Of a stretch of 64,000 nt of DNA, positions 1 to 8,499 are shown in pieces. The stretch covers positions 1,612,001-1,676,000 of the forward strand of contig NZ_CP048115.1 of assembly GCF_010093045.1 (NCBI RefSeq), given 5' to 3'. A program made the translations under genes and the position numbers. Position 1 is the stretch's first letter; each line of letters opens with the position of its first letter. The notes under the pieces are model-generated. The model worked only from the letters and a program-made list of their open reading frames with translations. It was not told the DNA's origin and searched no databases. Source of the stretch: Mucilaginibacter sp. 14171R-50 (lineage in GTDB: Bacteria > Bacteroidota > Bacteroidia > Sphingobacteriales > Sphingobacteriaceae).

Positions 1-54
1 CTCTACAAAAATCATGTGGTCATAGCTTACAAATACACCGTAGCGGTGGTTTAG
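1..54 (+). CDS. possible 3' end of a truncated gene
   Basis: The first frame stays open from the window edge to a TAG at 52-54 and reads as a short hydrophobic tail (LYKNHVVIAYKYTVAVV). It ends 38 bases before the next start codon, which would suit an upstream gene in the same operon. Only 17 residues are visible and there is no family signature, so this may be chance. Confidence 0.25.
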   Translation, partial: LYKNHVVIAYKYTVAVV

Positions 55-92
55 CACGAACAAAATTTATCAATTTTTTAACTTAAAATATC

Positions 93-449
93 ATGGACGC
101 AAAATTTTTAATTCCAATTTTAATTTCTCTGGGGCTTTTCGCAATGATCTTCGGGATCTATTATATCAGGAACCGCGAACGTATGGCAATGATAGAGCGG
201 GGCATGGACCCACGCGGCTATAAAGTGCAACCTGCACCTTATCAAAACCTTAAATGGGGCTTATTACTAATTGGCGCAGGCCTGGGGCTGTTTTTAGCTT
301 ACCTGCTTGACCGTACCGTTTTTTCAAATTCACAAAACGAGAATGAAGCGATCTATTTTGGTTTAATAGCCATATTTGGCGGACTTGGCCTGGTGCTATC
401 TTACCGTATTGAAAAGAAAGAACTTTACGACAACGACCTTAATAAATAA
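93..449 (+). CDS. DUF6249-like small membrane protein
   Basis: This is a 118-residue protein with a hydrophobic N-terminal segment (about residues 5-24), a basic cytosolic stretch with an RNRERMAMIERGMDP-type motif, and two further membrane segments (about 53-73 and 87-106). The ERG(M/L)DP motif followed by a paired membrane hairpin is typical of the DUF6249 family in Bacteroidota, whose biochemical role is unknown. A strong terminator follows directly, so it ends a transcription unit. In this phylum such proteins often sit behind an ECF sigma factor and its anti-sigma partner; the upstream gene is outside the window, so that link is only inference. Confidence 0.7.
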   Translation: MDAKFLIPILISLGLFAMIFGIYYIRNRERMAMIERGMDPRGYKVQPAPYQNLKWGLLLIGAGLGLFLAYLLDRTVFSNSQNENEAIYFGLIAIFGGLGLVLSYRIEKKELYDNDLNK

Positions 450-471
450 CCTTAATAAGCAGAAGCATTAA

Positions 472-498
472 AGGAGCCGACAGGCTCCTTTTTTTTTG
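472..498 (+). terminator. Rho-independent terminator
   Basis: A 7-bp GC-rich stem (AGGAGCC/GGCTCCT) with a GACA loop is followed by nine T. It ends the upstream membrane protein gene. Confidence 0.9.
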
Positions 499-544
499 TT
501 ATAATATTAATTCCTGTTATCTTTATATGAAAATTCTAATCGTG

Positions 545-1243
545 ATGAAGAATAAAATATTATTAATGATGACGCTGATGGTCGCGGGGCTTTCGGCATC
601 AGCGCAAACCGCTGAGAAGAAGGCGAAAATAACCAACGCTTCGGAAGCGGTTTATAATGTGAACACCACCAATAATCATAAAGAGGGCGTGTATGCAATA
701 CAAAACCTTAATAACAATGGTTTATGGTTACAGGGTGTATATAAGGATGACCAAAGGGCCGGTAACTGGAACTTTTTTAATAAAGATTTCAAATTATTTA
801 TGCGCTATAATTATGATCAGAAAAAACTGGCATTTTTAGATGAACATGCGCTTGATAACGTAATTGTTACCATTTTAAGTGATGACGATAAGGTACGAAA
901 AGACGCTTCGGTTCCGTTGCCGCTTTGCTCGATAGATTATTATTTACAGCTAATGGCAAATAATATTTACGCCGTCAGGGATGCAAAATATAAAGATATG
1001 GATGCAGAGGTAACTGCTCGTATTGGTACCGATGGTAAAGCAACCTATACCGTAATTTACTCGGTAAACGGCAAAAAGGCCGACAAACAGAAGGTGACCC
1101 TGCCAGACGACAAGTTTGCTGTTGAATGGATACCCAGTATGTACAATGATAAACCCGTTGAATCGGAATTTACGGCCTACCTGAAAATACAGGGAGACGA
1201 ACCCGCTGCGGACCACATGAGAAGGACCAGCTGGAACTATTAA
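545..1243 (+). CDS. secreted protein with MORN/YwqK-like repeats
   Basis: The protein (about 232 residues) begins with a clear signal peptide ending in LSASAQ, which is why the ATG at 545 is preferred over the one at 527. The region after it (about residues 40-95) has short repeats of the form G-x-W-x-x-G-x-Y (LWLQGVYKDDQRAGNWNFFN), reminiscent of MORN/YwqK-type beta-hairpin repeats. The C-terminal part contains an alternating-strand region (TARIGTDGKATYTVIYSVNG) that could be a beta-sandwich. No catalytic motif is visible and I cannot assign a function. It has its own strong terminator and no operon partner. Confidence 0.6.
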   Translation: MKNKILLMMTLMVAGLSASAQTAEKKAKITNASEAVYNVNTTNNHKEGVYAIQNLNNNGLWLQGVYKDDQRAGNWNFFNKDFKLFMRYNYDQKKLAFLDEHALDNVIVTILSDDDKVRKDASVPLPLCSIDYYLQLMANNIYAVRDAKYKDMDAEVTARIGTDGKATYTVIYSVNGKKADKQKVTLPDDKFAVEWIPSMYNDKPVESEFTAYLKIQGDEPAADHMRRTSWNY

Positions 1244-1260
1244 AGAGTAACTGCATAATA

Positions 1261-1294
1261 AAACGGCCTGTCAAATTTTTTGACAGGCCGTTTT
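1261..1294. terminator. bidirectional terminator
   Basis: A perfect 15-bp inverted repeat (AAACGGCCTGTCAAA and its complement) with A-rich and T-rich flanks lies between the convergent genes ending at 1243 and 1297, so it can stop transcription from both sides. Confidence 0.9.
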
Positions 1295-1296
1295 AT

Positions 1297-1809
1297 TTAT
1301 AAATAGCGATGTTTTATAATATTAAGGTGATATATTTCGTGCCCGGCAGTAATATATACCAATGCAGCAACTTTAACCACCGCGCCGCTGGCCACACCAC
1401 TATGCCCTAATTGTTCAGCACTGAATGACCGGTACAAATACAAGGTGGCTTGGCGCACCGCTCTAAACTCTTCAGCAAGGCTTTGCATGGTACGGCTGTT
1501 AAAGTCGGTGCTGTTTACATAGGTCTCCTGGTCAAAGCCGGGCAGGGATATATCCTCGCGCGAAAAAACAAAGGCGCGGAACGAGAATACCCTTTCGGTA
1601 TCTATCATGTGGCCAAGCACTTCCTTTAATGTCCATTTACCATCAGCATAGGCATGCATGGCCTGCTCTTCACTCATGTTGTGGAACAGGTTGTAGGTAA
1701 ACGCCTGATTATCGGCCAACAGCTGCAAAACATCGGCGCCTTCAGGCACTGCGTTCACGTATCCTGCTGCATAGGGCGGGTACTCGTCAGAGTTTGGCTT
1801 GCTTATCAT
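1297..1809 (-). CDS. DinB-like superfamily protein
   Basis: A 170-residue protein of the DinB/YfiT four-helix-bundle superfamily (DinB_2 type). The family signature is visible as KWTLKEVLGHMIDTER in the middle and GHEIYHLNIIKHRYL at the C-terminus; the three histidines in these two blocks are the usual divalent-metal ligands. Such proteins are metal-dependent hydrolases or thiol transferases in bacillithiol or mycothiol biology, but the substrate of this one is unknown. It is the downstream gene of a pair: its start lies inside the 3' end of the sensor kinase gene (23-base overlap), implying translational coupling. Confidence 0.85.
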   Translation of the reverse strand: MISKPNSDEYPPYAAGYVNAVPEGADVLQLLADNQAFTYNLFHNMSEEQAMHAYADGKWTLKEVLGHMIDTERVFSFRAFVFSREDISLPGFDQETYVNSTDFNSRTMQSLAEEFRAVRQATLYLYRSFSAEQLGHSGVASGAVVKVAALVYITAGHEIYHLNIIKHRYL

Positions 1810-3010
1810 ACTTTATTGTTTTTAAAACTATCCTAAATGTGGTACCCTTACCCAGCTCAGACTCTTTAATAAAGATCTGCCCGTCGTGGTAATTTTGTAT
1901 AATGCGTTTTGTTAACGACAGGCCCAGCCCCCAGCCGCGCTGCCTTGTAGTATAACCCGGCTGAAAAACCGTATCAAACTTTGAGCGCGCTATGCCTTTG
2001 CCGGTATCGGTAATATCAATAAATATCAGTTTTTTTGGTTTGTTGCCCGTTACGGATACCCTTATGGTCCCGGTGCCTTCAATCGCATTCACTGCGTTTT
2101 TCAGCAGGTTTTCCAAAACCCAATCAAACAAGGGGATGTTCAGTCCGGCGGTTAAACGGCGGTTGCCTGTCAGTTCAAACGTGATCCGGTTGCTCGCCCG
2201 CACCCTGAAATAGTCTACAAAATCTTTTACTACATCGTAAACCGGGTGTTCATCCAGCTTTGGTTTCGACCCGATCTTCGAAAAACGGTCGGCTACTATC
2301 TCAAGCCGCTTTACATCGTTCTCCATTTCGGCCATAAGCGGGTCGTCCTCAGCATTGAATTTTTCTTTCATCACCTCAATCCAGGCCATTAACGATGATA
2401 TGGGGGTTCCCAGTTGGTGAGCGGTCTCTTTAGCCAGGCCTACCCATACCTGGTTTTGCTCGGATTTGCGCGAAGAACTGAACGCCGTATAAGCAACTAA
2501 TAAAAATATGGCGATAACCGATAACTGTATATAGGGGAATATTTTTAACTGCGTTAGCAGGGGCGAATCTTTATAATACACAAGCCACGGTTCGTTAAAA
2601 ACAGTTGTAAGCCTTATGGGCTCGTGCTGCTTTTTCATGTAAGCCAGCTCATCTTTAAAATACTGCAGGTCGAATTTCTTTTTCTGGCTCTTGAGCTCCT
2701 CTTTATCCAGATTGATGAATGTTTTAGTCGAATCTAATCCCCGGGTAAACAAAAAGTCGCCTTTCGCATCGGTAACAATGGCGGGCACAATAAGGCTATC
2801 GCGTACAGATAAAACGTACGACAAGAAGTCATTATCGTATGTGTTACCTATCTGTTTCATACTTAATGCCCATACCTGGGCCCGCGTACGTTCGCTGTGT
2901 GCAATATTTTTTACAAGATAGCTGGTATAAAAAACCGACCCGCTGGCAATAACCACGGCAAAGGCAAGCAAAAAATATTTCCAAAGGCGTTTTTGTTGAT
3001 ACGGGTTCAT
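1787..3010 (-). CDS. membrane sensor histidine kinase
   Basis: The 407-residue protein has an N-terminal transmembrane helix (about 12-33), an extracytoplasmic sensor region of roughly 130 residues, a second helix (about 165-180), then a kinase core without an evident HAMP domain. The phosphoacceptor box is the HQLGTP variant (ETAHQLGTPISSLMAW) common in Bacteroidota. The ATPase part shows an N-box (ENLLKNAVNAIEG), a G1 box (DTGKGI) and a G2 box (GWGLGLSLTKRI). No response regulator is encoded beside it, so its partner must lie elsewhere. It overlaps the DinB-like gene downstream. Confidence 0.9.
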   Translation of the reverse strand: MNPYQQKRLWKYFLLAFAVVIASGSVFYTSYLVKNIAHSERTRAQVWALSMKQIGNTYDNDFLSYVLSVRDSLIVPAIVTDAKGDFLFTRGLDSTKTFINLDKEELKSQKKKFDLQYFKDELAYMKKQHEPIRLTTVFNEPWLVYYKDSPLLTQLKIFPYIQLSVIAIFLLVAYTAFSSSRKSEQNQVWVGLAKETAHQLGTPISSLMAWIEVMKEKFNAEDDPLMAEMENDVKRLEIVADRFSKIGSKPKLDEHPVYDVVKDFVDYFRVRASNRITFELTGNRRLTAGLNIPLFDWVLENLLKNAVNAIEGTGTIRVSVTGNKPKKLIFIDITDTGKGIARSKFDTVFQPGYTTRQRGWGLGLSLTKRIIQNYHDGQIFIKESELGKGTTFRIVLKTIKYDKQAKL

Positions 3011-3050
3011 AAAGAGATGCTCAAATAACGGGATTTTTTTCGGGATCGGG

Positions 3051-4247
3051 TCATTTTAGCCCTTCTTCAACCCGTTCAATTACGGCCGATATTTCTTCAG
3101 CACGCTTATGCCATGTGTTACTCTCGGCGGTTTTTAAGCGCGCCTGCCGTTTTTCGGGCGTATCTTCAGTCATTTCGCTTAATACATATTGCAGAAACGC
3201 TTCTTTGTCGTCGGTTATTTTTATCAGGTTGCTAAAATCAGCAATGTCACCAAAATTGGTACTTACCACAGGGAGCCCCGCGGCCAGGTACTCGTTTATT
3301 TTCATGGGATAAATACCCTTTGTAAAATCGTCCTTTACAAAAGGTATGATACCAACCGAAAAAGCTTGCAGGTAAGCAGGGAGCTGTTCAGGTGCTTTAG
3401 GGCCTTCAACCTTTACGTTGGGGTATTTTTTTAGTATGGCTTCGCCGCGTTCGCTTAGTGTGCGGCCAACAAAAACAAATTCAGCATGGGGCATGTGGGT
3501 AAAAAGGTGCTGCAACAGATCATAATCAGACCGGTCATCCACCGTGCCTACATAACCAATAACCATTTTGGCATGGTTTGGTGTATTGTTAAAGCCTTTC
3601 CTGAACAGATCAACCTTTACGGCATTCTTTACTATAAAGCATTGTTTACAAAAGTCTTTCTTGCTGTCATAAAGGCCCTTTGAAGTTACAATAACCGCGT
3701 CGGCCATTTTCATAAATGCAGCCTCGAGCCTAAGGCCATGTTTGCTTAGCCATGATGGGGCGCCCTTAATTTCGTCATAACAATGGTATATCAGTGTTTT
3801 TTCGTTAAAGGTGCGGCCGGTTATAACGCCCATGCCCGGGTTAAATGATGTGAAATTGATTAGCTCGTGCTGCATTTCCAGCTGCTTTAACGCTTTTTTT
3901 ATACTGCGCCGCAAAAGCCAGCCATTAAACTTCAGCAGGTTGTTATACAGTAGGCCGTTTGGCAGAAAATTTACAGGGAACACCAGGGGCGGGAAGAGTA
4001 CATACACCCGGCCCCCGTTATCGGTTGGTATTGTTTTTATACGGCTTTTTAAGCCAAACGCCTTTGCAAAGTCTATTTTGTCCTTATCTCTTACACCGGC
4101 AAGGGCATCTTTATAAGTATAAGCGTTCTCTACAAATAATACCCTGTTACTTGCCGAAAGAACTTTCATGAGCTCAACAACAGCCTTAATGTAATTACCG
4201 TTCCATTCGGTTCCGCTTATGCACAAAATATTGCGGTTGTGTATCAT
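3051..4247 (-). CDS. glycosyltransferase, GT4/GT1-like
   Basis: A 398-residue GT-B fold protein with no membrane segment. The N-terminal Rossmann half starts with NILCISGTEWNGNYIKA. The C-terminal half carries the nucleotide-sugar-binding pattern: MVIGYVGTVDDRSDYDLL, EFVFVGR, and a block with GIIPF followed by YPMKINEYLAAGLPVVS, where the glutamate is the usual donor-binding residue of GT4-like enzymes. The likely role is adding a sugar to a polysaccharide or glycolipid; donor and acceptor cannot be told. It is transcribed divergently from a methyltransferase gene, which fits a small glycoconjugate locus. Confidence 0.85.
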   Translation of the reverse strand: MIHNRNILCISGTEWNGNYIKAVVELMKVLSASNRVLFVENAYTYKDALAGVRDKDKIDFAKAFGLKSRIKTIPTDNGGRVYVLFPPLVFPVNFLPNGLLYNNLLKFNGWLLRRSIKKALKQLEMQHELINFTSFNPGMGVITGRTFNEKTLIYHCYDEIKGAPSWLSKHGLRLEAAFMKMADAVIVTSKGLYDSKKDFCKQCFIVKNAVKVDLFRKGFNNTPNHAKMVIGYVGTVDDRSDYDLLQHLFTHMPHAEFVFVGRTLSERGEAILKKYPNVKVEGPKAPEQLPAYLQAFSVGIIPFVKDDFTKGIYPMKINEYLAAGLPVVSTNFGDIADFSNLIKITDDKEAFLQYVLSEMTEDTPEKRQARLKTAESNTWHKRAEEISAVIERVEEGLK

Positions 4248-4423
4248 GCCCGGGTATTTATTGCTAAACTAATAATAAAACCTGTTGTTATTAAACATTA
4301 AATGGTTTTCCAAACAACTAATGGTGATGAATTATATGTTTTAACGCCTTTAAAATTTTTCAAAAATAGTTTACCTTTAAAACGGTAAGTAAATATTGCT
4401 TATCGATAAAAACCCTTTAAAAA

Positions 4424-5071
4424 ATGTCTGATAACAAACTGTATGTTCATTATGGTTGCGGCCAAACAGCTCCGCAGGAATGGGCTAATTTTGATGTGTC
4501 GCCAACGCTTGTTATTCAAAATACACCGGTTGTAGGTTTTTTGCTTAAAAAAAGCCTGGGTCAGGTATTTGATAAGAACGTTAGGTATGGCGATATTACA
4601 AAGGGTTTACCGGGCATAAAAGATAACAGCGTCGATGGGGTTTATTGTTCGCATGTATTAGAGCACATGTCGCTCGAGCATTTCAGAATAGCGCTGCGTA
4701 ATACTTATAAAATGCTGAAACCGGGCGGCATATTCAGAATGATAATGCCCGACCTGGAGGTTTTGGTGCGCGATTATATCAACGATAAAGATGTAAAGCA
4801 TGATCCTGAAGCGTCAATCACCCTCATCAAAAGAATGATGATGGGCGTTGAGGTTAGGCCGCGAAGCTTTAAAGCGGTTACCAAACATTTATTCGGATAC
4901 CTTGAACACCTCTGGCTGTGGGATTGGGAATCGACAGAAAAAGAATTGCGCGACGCGGGTTTTACCAACATCCGCAGGTGCGAGTTTAACGACTCGGCCG
5001 ACCCTATGTTCAAGCTGGTAGAAAACCCAAAACGATGGGAATTAGTTGTAAAGTTTGAAGCCATAAAATAA
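4424..5071 (+). CDS. class I SAM-dependent methyltransferase
   Basis: The protein (215 residues) has a Methyltransf_11-like core: a degenerate SAM-binding start (LYVHYGCGQTAPQEWANFD), then the strand-4 region DGVYCSHVLEHMSLEHF and the motif MLKPGGIFRMIMPDLE. This arrangement is common in small methyltransferases of polysaccharide clusters that act on sugars or lipid-linked intermediates. The acceptor is not evident. It is divergent from the glycosyltransferase with a 176-base shared upstream region and is followed at once by a strong terminator, so it is monocistronic. Confidence 0.85.
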   Translation: MSDNKLYVHYGCGQTAPQEWANFDVSPTLVIQNTPVVGFLLKKSLGQVFDKNVRYGDITKGLPGIKDNSVDGVYCSHVLEHMSLEHFRIALRNTYKMLKPGGIFRMIMPDLEVLVRDYINDKDVKHDPEASITLIKRMMMGVEVRPRSFKAVTKHLFGYLEHLWLWDWESTEKELRDAGFTNIRRCEFNDSADPMFKLVENPKRWELVVKFEAIK

Positions 5072-5089
5072 CTTATTTGCCGATATAAA

Positions 5090-5123
5090 ATGCTGTCCCG
5101 TTTTTCGGGATGGCATTTTTTTT
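5090..5123 (+). terminator. Rho-independent terminator
   Basis: An 11-bp stem (ATGCTGTCCCG with CGGGATGGCAT, including two G-U pairs), a five-T loop and a T-run end the methyltransferase transcript. Confidence 0.85.
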
Positions 5124-5253
5124 AGCGAAATAAGGATAGCTTATTTTTTCGTTATATTACATATTGCGCTTCACAAAGTTACTTAGTACTATATATTAAC
5201 TTTAAATAAAAGATGCCTTATCTGATAGGTTAATTTGTAAATTAGCGGGTACT

Positions 5254-8088
5254 ATGGCCCCTGTTAATTATCACCACCCTAAAGGGCTTTTGCTGTGCTT
5301 ATTTTTGCTTGTAATGGTAACGGTTGCTGCTGTACCTAAAGGCGATAATAAGCCTTTAATAAAAAGAATTACCCGGTTCAGTACTGTCGATTCCGCAAGG
5401 CGTTATAGCGATTCGCTCTTAAATATTGCTAAAAAGCAAAACAATAAGGTGTTTGAAGCCCAGATACTTTACACCACATCGTTTAAATATTACCAGGCAG
5501 GCGAAGAAAATACCGCGTTAGATTATGCGCGGCGTGCTGTTGTTGCAATAAGCCCAAAAGCAGACTCTGTTACCTATGTAAAGGCGCGGTTAATGATAGC
5601 CTACATGCTTAGCCGCAGCGCCCAAAACGAGCCGGCTTTAAAAGAAGCCTTTGCCACACTGAAAATAACTGATAAATATGGCTGGCGAAAGCTGCGCATT
5701 GAAACCAAAATATGCATTGCAGATATTTACCGCCCCTTACGCGAAATTAACCGGGCATTGCCATTTGCAGGACAGGCGGCAAACGAGGCTCTTGCCCTGC
5801 GTGATACCGGCCTTTACATCTTTGCAGCCAGCACCTTATCAAATGTTTATTCGGGCCCCAAAAAGCATGGGGATATACCTGCCGAAAACCTGGCGAAAGC
5901 TGCATATTATCTCGAAAGGATACTAAATCCACCGTTTGAGAAGAATATACCAAATTTTGCAAAAGCTAATTATATGGGCAACCTGGGCAGGCTTTACCAG
6001 ATGCAGGGCAAGCCAGATAAGGCCGAGGCTGTGCTGCTAAGGTCGTTAGATATTGCTTCCAAATATAATTACCCATCGCTGGCAAAGCATAGCCTCAATG
6101 AGTTAGCCACCCTGTCCATTGATCGTAAACAATATAAAAAAGCGGTTGATTACGATACCCGCGCGCTGGCAATACAATCCGGCGCTAATAGCAACCGGGT
6201 TTTACAGCGCGATATTTACAACAAACTGGCTGATGCTTACGCCGGGCTTAAAGATTACAAGCGGGCGTTTGATTTTGCGGTTAAAGAAAACCGCCTAAAC
6301 GATAGCATACTTACAACCGACCAGGGCCAGTTTGCCGCCGAACTGGATAAAAAATATCAAAATGACAAGCGCCTGTTACTGGCCGATAACCGTAGTAATT
6401 TGCTTAAGCAGCAACGCAACTTTACAATTGTAGCGGCGTTGTTTGCACTATTGGCAATTATTGCTGCATACAGGTGGTTTGTATATAAAAAGAGAAAAGA
6501 AGCTGCCGCTCTTGTTCGCGAACATCAGCAACTGGCGAAAATAGATGCTATGAAAAGCAGATTTTTTGCAAACATCAGCCACGAGTTAAAAACTCCGTTA
6601 ACCTTAATAATGGGGCCGGCCGAGCAGTTGCTGCAGGGTAAATTAACACCCCAAGAGCGCTTAGCTAATTTGCAGGCAATAACACGCAACAGCAAAAAAT
6701 TGCTGAATATGGTTAACGAATTGCTTGATCTTGGAAAAATAGATTCAGGTGGTTTATTAGCAAAGCCACAAACAGTAAACCTGGCCGCGTTTATAAAGCT
6801 TCTGTTTCAGGGTTTCGCTTCTGCCGCCGAATATAAAGGTGTCAGGTATACGCTTAGCTGCAATATTAACGAAAACCTGCATGTATTGTTAGACAAGGAT
6901 AAGTTTGAGAAGATAGCCAATAATTTCATTAGCAACGCCATAAAGTTCACTCAAGCGGGGCGGTCTGTAAATGTGGTAGCTGCTGCGCCCGATGATATGA
7001 TAGCCTTTAGCGTACAAGACAACGGCCCGGGCATACACCCCGATGACCTGCCGCAAATATTTGACCGCTACTACCAGGGCAGGCAAAGCAGTTTAAACGC
7101 AGAAGGAGGGACAGGCATAGGTCTCTCAATAGCTAAAGAATTTGCCGAACTGATGGGTGGGCGTGTGGAGATTGAAAACGTATATGGTGAAGGTGCTACG
7201 TTTAAAGCATACATACCATTGGCTGCGGTAACCGTACAAAACAGCCATGTAAGCCTCACCGGCCCGGTTGACGCACCAGGCAACGCCGCAGGTGCACAAA
7301 CGAGTAAGTCGGTTTTACTGGTAGAAGACCACGACGAAATGGTGCGGTACGTTGCTTCGGTTATCTCTCCCTCATATAATATAAAAACCGCAGGTAATGG
7401 TATTATAGCGTTACAGATGTTAAACAACGCCACGGTATTACCCGATCTGATCATATCTGATGTGATGATGCCCGAGATGGATGGATTTACACTTTTAAGC
7501 AAGTTAAAAGAACATCCTGTTTACTGCCGTATACCGGTAATAATGCTTACGGCCTTATCAGATAGCCGTAATAAGCTACGCGCGCTAAACATTGGAGTAG
7601 ACGATTATTTAACCAAACCATTTATAGCCGGCGAACTGCTTGCACGTACCGCTAACCTGCTGGCCAATGCTGCGGGAAGGGGCTATTCGCAATTTGACAC
7701 CGTCGATCCGGACCGGCATGCAATTAGCCCTGACGTGGTTTCAGCGGGTACCCCCTTACCGCCATCGCCCGCGGACATGGCATGGCTTAGCAATTTTGAA
7801 AAGACACTACGTACCCACCTTGGTAAAACCGAGATAAATATCACCATACTCAGCGACGAGATGGCCATTAGCGAAAGGCAGCTATTCAGGCGTATTAAAG
7901 ATATTACAGGCTTAACACCTAATAAATATATTCGCACCGTTAGGCTACAGGTTGCGCGCGAAGCTATTGAAAGCGGCAAATACCGCACCGTTGCCGAGAT
8001 ATCATACCTGGCGGGGTTTGAAACGCCGGCTTATTTTAGCAAATTATTTAAGGAACATTACGGCCGCGAGGTTACCGAACTTTTATAG
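5254..8088 (+). CDS. hybrid sensor kinase/response regulator with TPR sensor and AraC output
   Basis: This 944-residue one-protein signalling system has a signal peptide or N-terminal anchor (1-27), an extracytoplasmic region of TPR-like helical repeats (about 30-385), one transmembrane helix (about 390-410), a HisKA box with phosphoacceptor His near 443 (ISHELKTPLTLIMGPAEQLL), a HATPase domain (DNGPGI; GGTGIGLSIAKEF), a receiver with phosphoacceptor Asp near 736 (ISDVMMPEMDGF; KPF), and a C-terminal AraC-type double HTH (RQLFRRIKDITGLTPNKYI; VAEISYLAGFETPAYFSKLF). The order matches Bacteroidota HTCS regulators, but the sensor is TPR rather than a Reg_prop beta-propeller, so a polysaccharide ligand cannot be assumed. 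Adjacent genes do not reveal a target; three spaced repeats lie just downstream. Confidence 0.95.
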   Translation: MAPVNYHHPKGLLLCLFLLVMVTVAAVPKGDNKPLIKRITRFSTVDSARRYSDSLLNIAKKQNNKVFEAQILYTTSFKYYQAGEENTALDYARRAVVAISPKADSVTYVKARLMIAYMLSRSAQNEPALKEAFATLKITDKYGWRKLRIETKICIADIYRPLREINRALPFAGQAANEALALRDTGLYIFAASTLSNVYSGPKKHGDIPAENLAKAAYYLERILNPPFEKNIPNFAKANYMGNLGRLYQMQGKPDKAEAVLLRSLDIASKYNYPSLAKHSLNELATLSIDRKQYKKAVDYDTRALAIQSGANSNRVLQRDIYNKLADAYAGLKDYKRAFDFAVKENRLNDSILTTDQGQFAAELDKKYQNDKRLLLADNRSNLLKQQRNFTIVAALFALLAIIAAYRWFVYKKRKEAAALVREHQQLAKIDAMKSRFFANISHELKTPLTLIMGPAEQLLQGKLTPQERLANLQAITRNSKKLLNMVNELLDLGKIDSGGLLAKPQTVNLAAFIKLLFQGFASAAEYKGVRYTLSCNINENLHVLLDKDKFEKIANNFISNAIKFTQAGRSVNVVAAAPDDMIAFSVQDNGPGIHPDDLPQIFDRYYQGRQSSLNAEGGTGIGLSIAKEFAELMGGRVEIENVYGEGATFKAYIPLAAVTVQNSHVSLTGPVDAPGNAAGAQTSKSVLLVEDHDEMVRYVASVISPSYNIKTAGNGIIALQMLNNATVLPDLIISDVMMPEMDGFTLLSKLKEHPVYCRIPVIMLTALSDSRNKLRALNIGVDDYLTKPFIAGELLARTANLLANAAGRGYSQFDTVDPDRHAISPDVVSAGTPLPPSPADMAWLSNFEKTLRTHLGKTEINITILSDEMAISERQLFRRIKDITGLTPNKYIRTVRLQVAREAIESGKYRTVAEISYLAGFETPAYFSKLFKEHYGREVTELL

Positions 8089-8119
8089 CCCTAATTAATG
8101 TAGGTTAATTTTAAATTGA

Positions 8120-8178
8120 AAATGGCGATTTTGTATACTTAAATGGCAGTTTTATTTACAAAAATGGCAGTTTTATTT
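8120..8178. repeat. three direct repeats at exact 21-bp period
   Basis: AAATGGC followed by (A)GTTTT occurs at 8120, 8141 and 8162. The second and third copies are identical over AAATGGCAGTTTTATTT and the first is slightly diverged (AAATGGCGATTTT). The copies fall on the same face of the helix, as expected for a multi-site operator. They lie between the hybrid regulator gene and the zinc-ribbon gene. The binding protein is unknown. Confidence 0.7.
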
Positions 8179-8217
8179 TGGGCTAACGCCTGATTTTTGG
8201 GGAAACCCAAACACAAA

Positions 8218-8421
8218 ATGGAACTGATATTCAACGAACAAAAAGCAACAATGAAAGTGGCGGCAGAACCCAAACAAGATGCGGCTTGCCCGCGCTGCGG
8301 CAGAAATGCTTGTGAGCGTATAAAGCGTGGCATACTGGTTAAAACATTTTTACCCTGGTTAAAATTAAAACGCTACCGCTGCCACGGCTGCATGCATGCA
8401 TTTTACAAGGTAAAAAGCTAA
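8218..8421 (+). CDS. small zinc-ribbon-like protein
   Basis: A 67-residue basic protein (start taken as the ATG at 8218; 8251 is also possible) with two Cys pairs: CPRCGRNAC near the middle and YRCHGC near the C-terminus, followed by HAFYKV. Four cysteines spaced as CxxC...CxxC suggest a structural zinc ribbon. Related small proteins, predicted to bind zinc and often basic, are frequent in Sphingobacteriaceae and unassigned. It is preceded by the 21-bp-spaced repeat array, so its expression may be controlled there. Confidence 0.55.
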   Translation: MELIFNEQKATMKVAAEPKQDAACPRCGRNACERIKRGILVKTFLPWLKLKRYRCHGCMHAFYKVKS

Positions 8422-8499
8422 ACAGCCCCCGTAAGGTTATTTATATTGTACATATTTGCCGCATTTTGCTATTATTACATTTCTATAAAACTATCGGCA

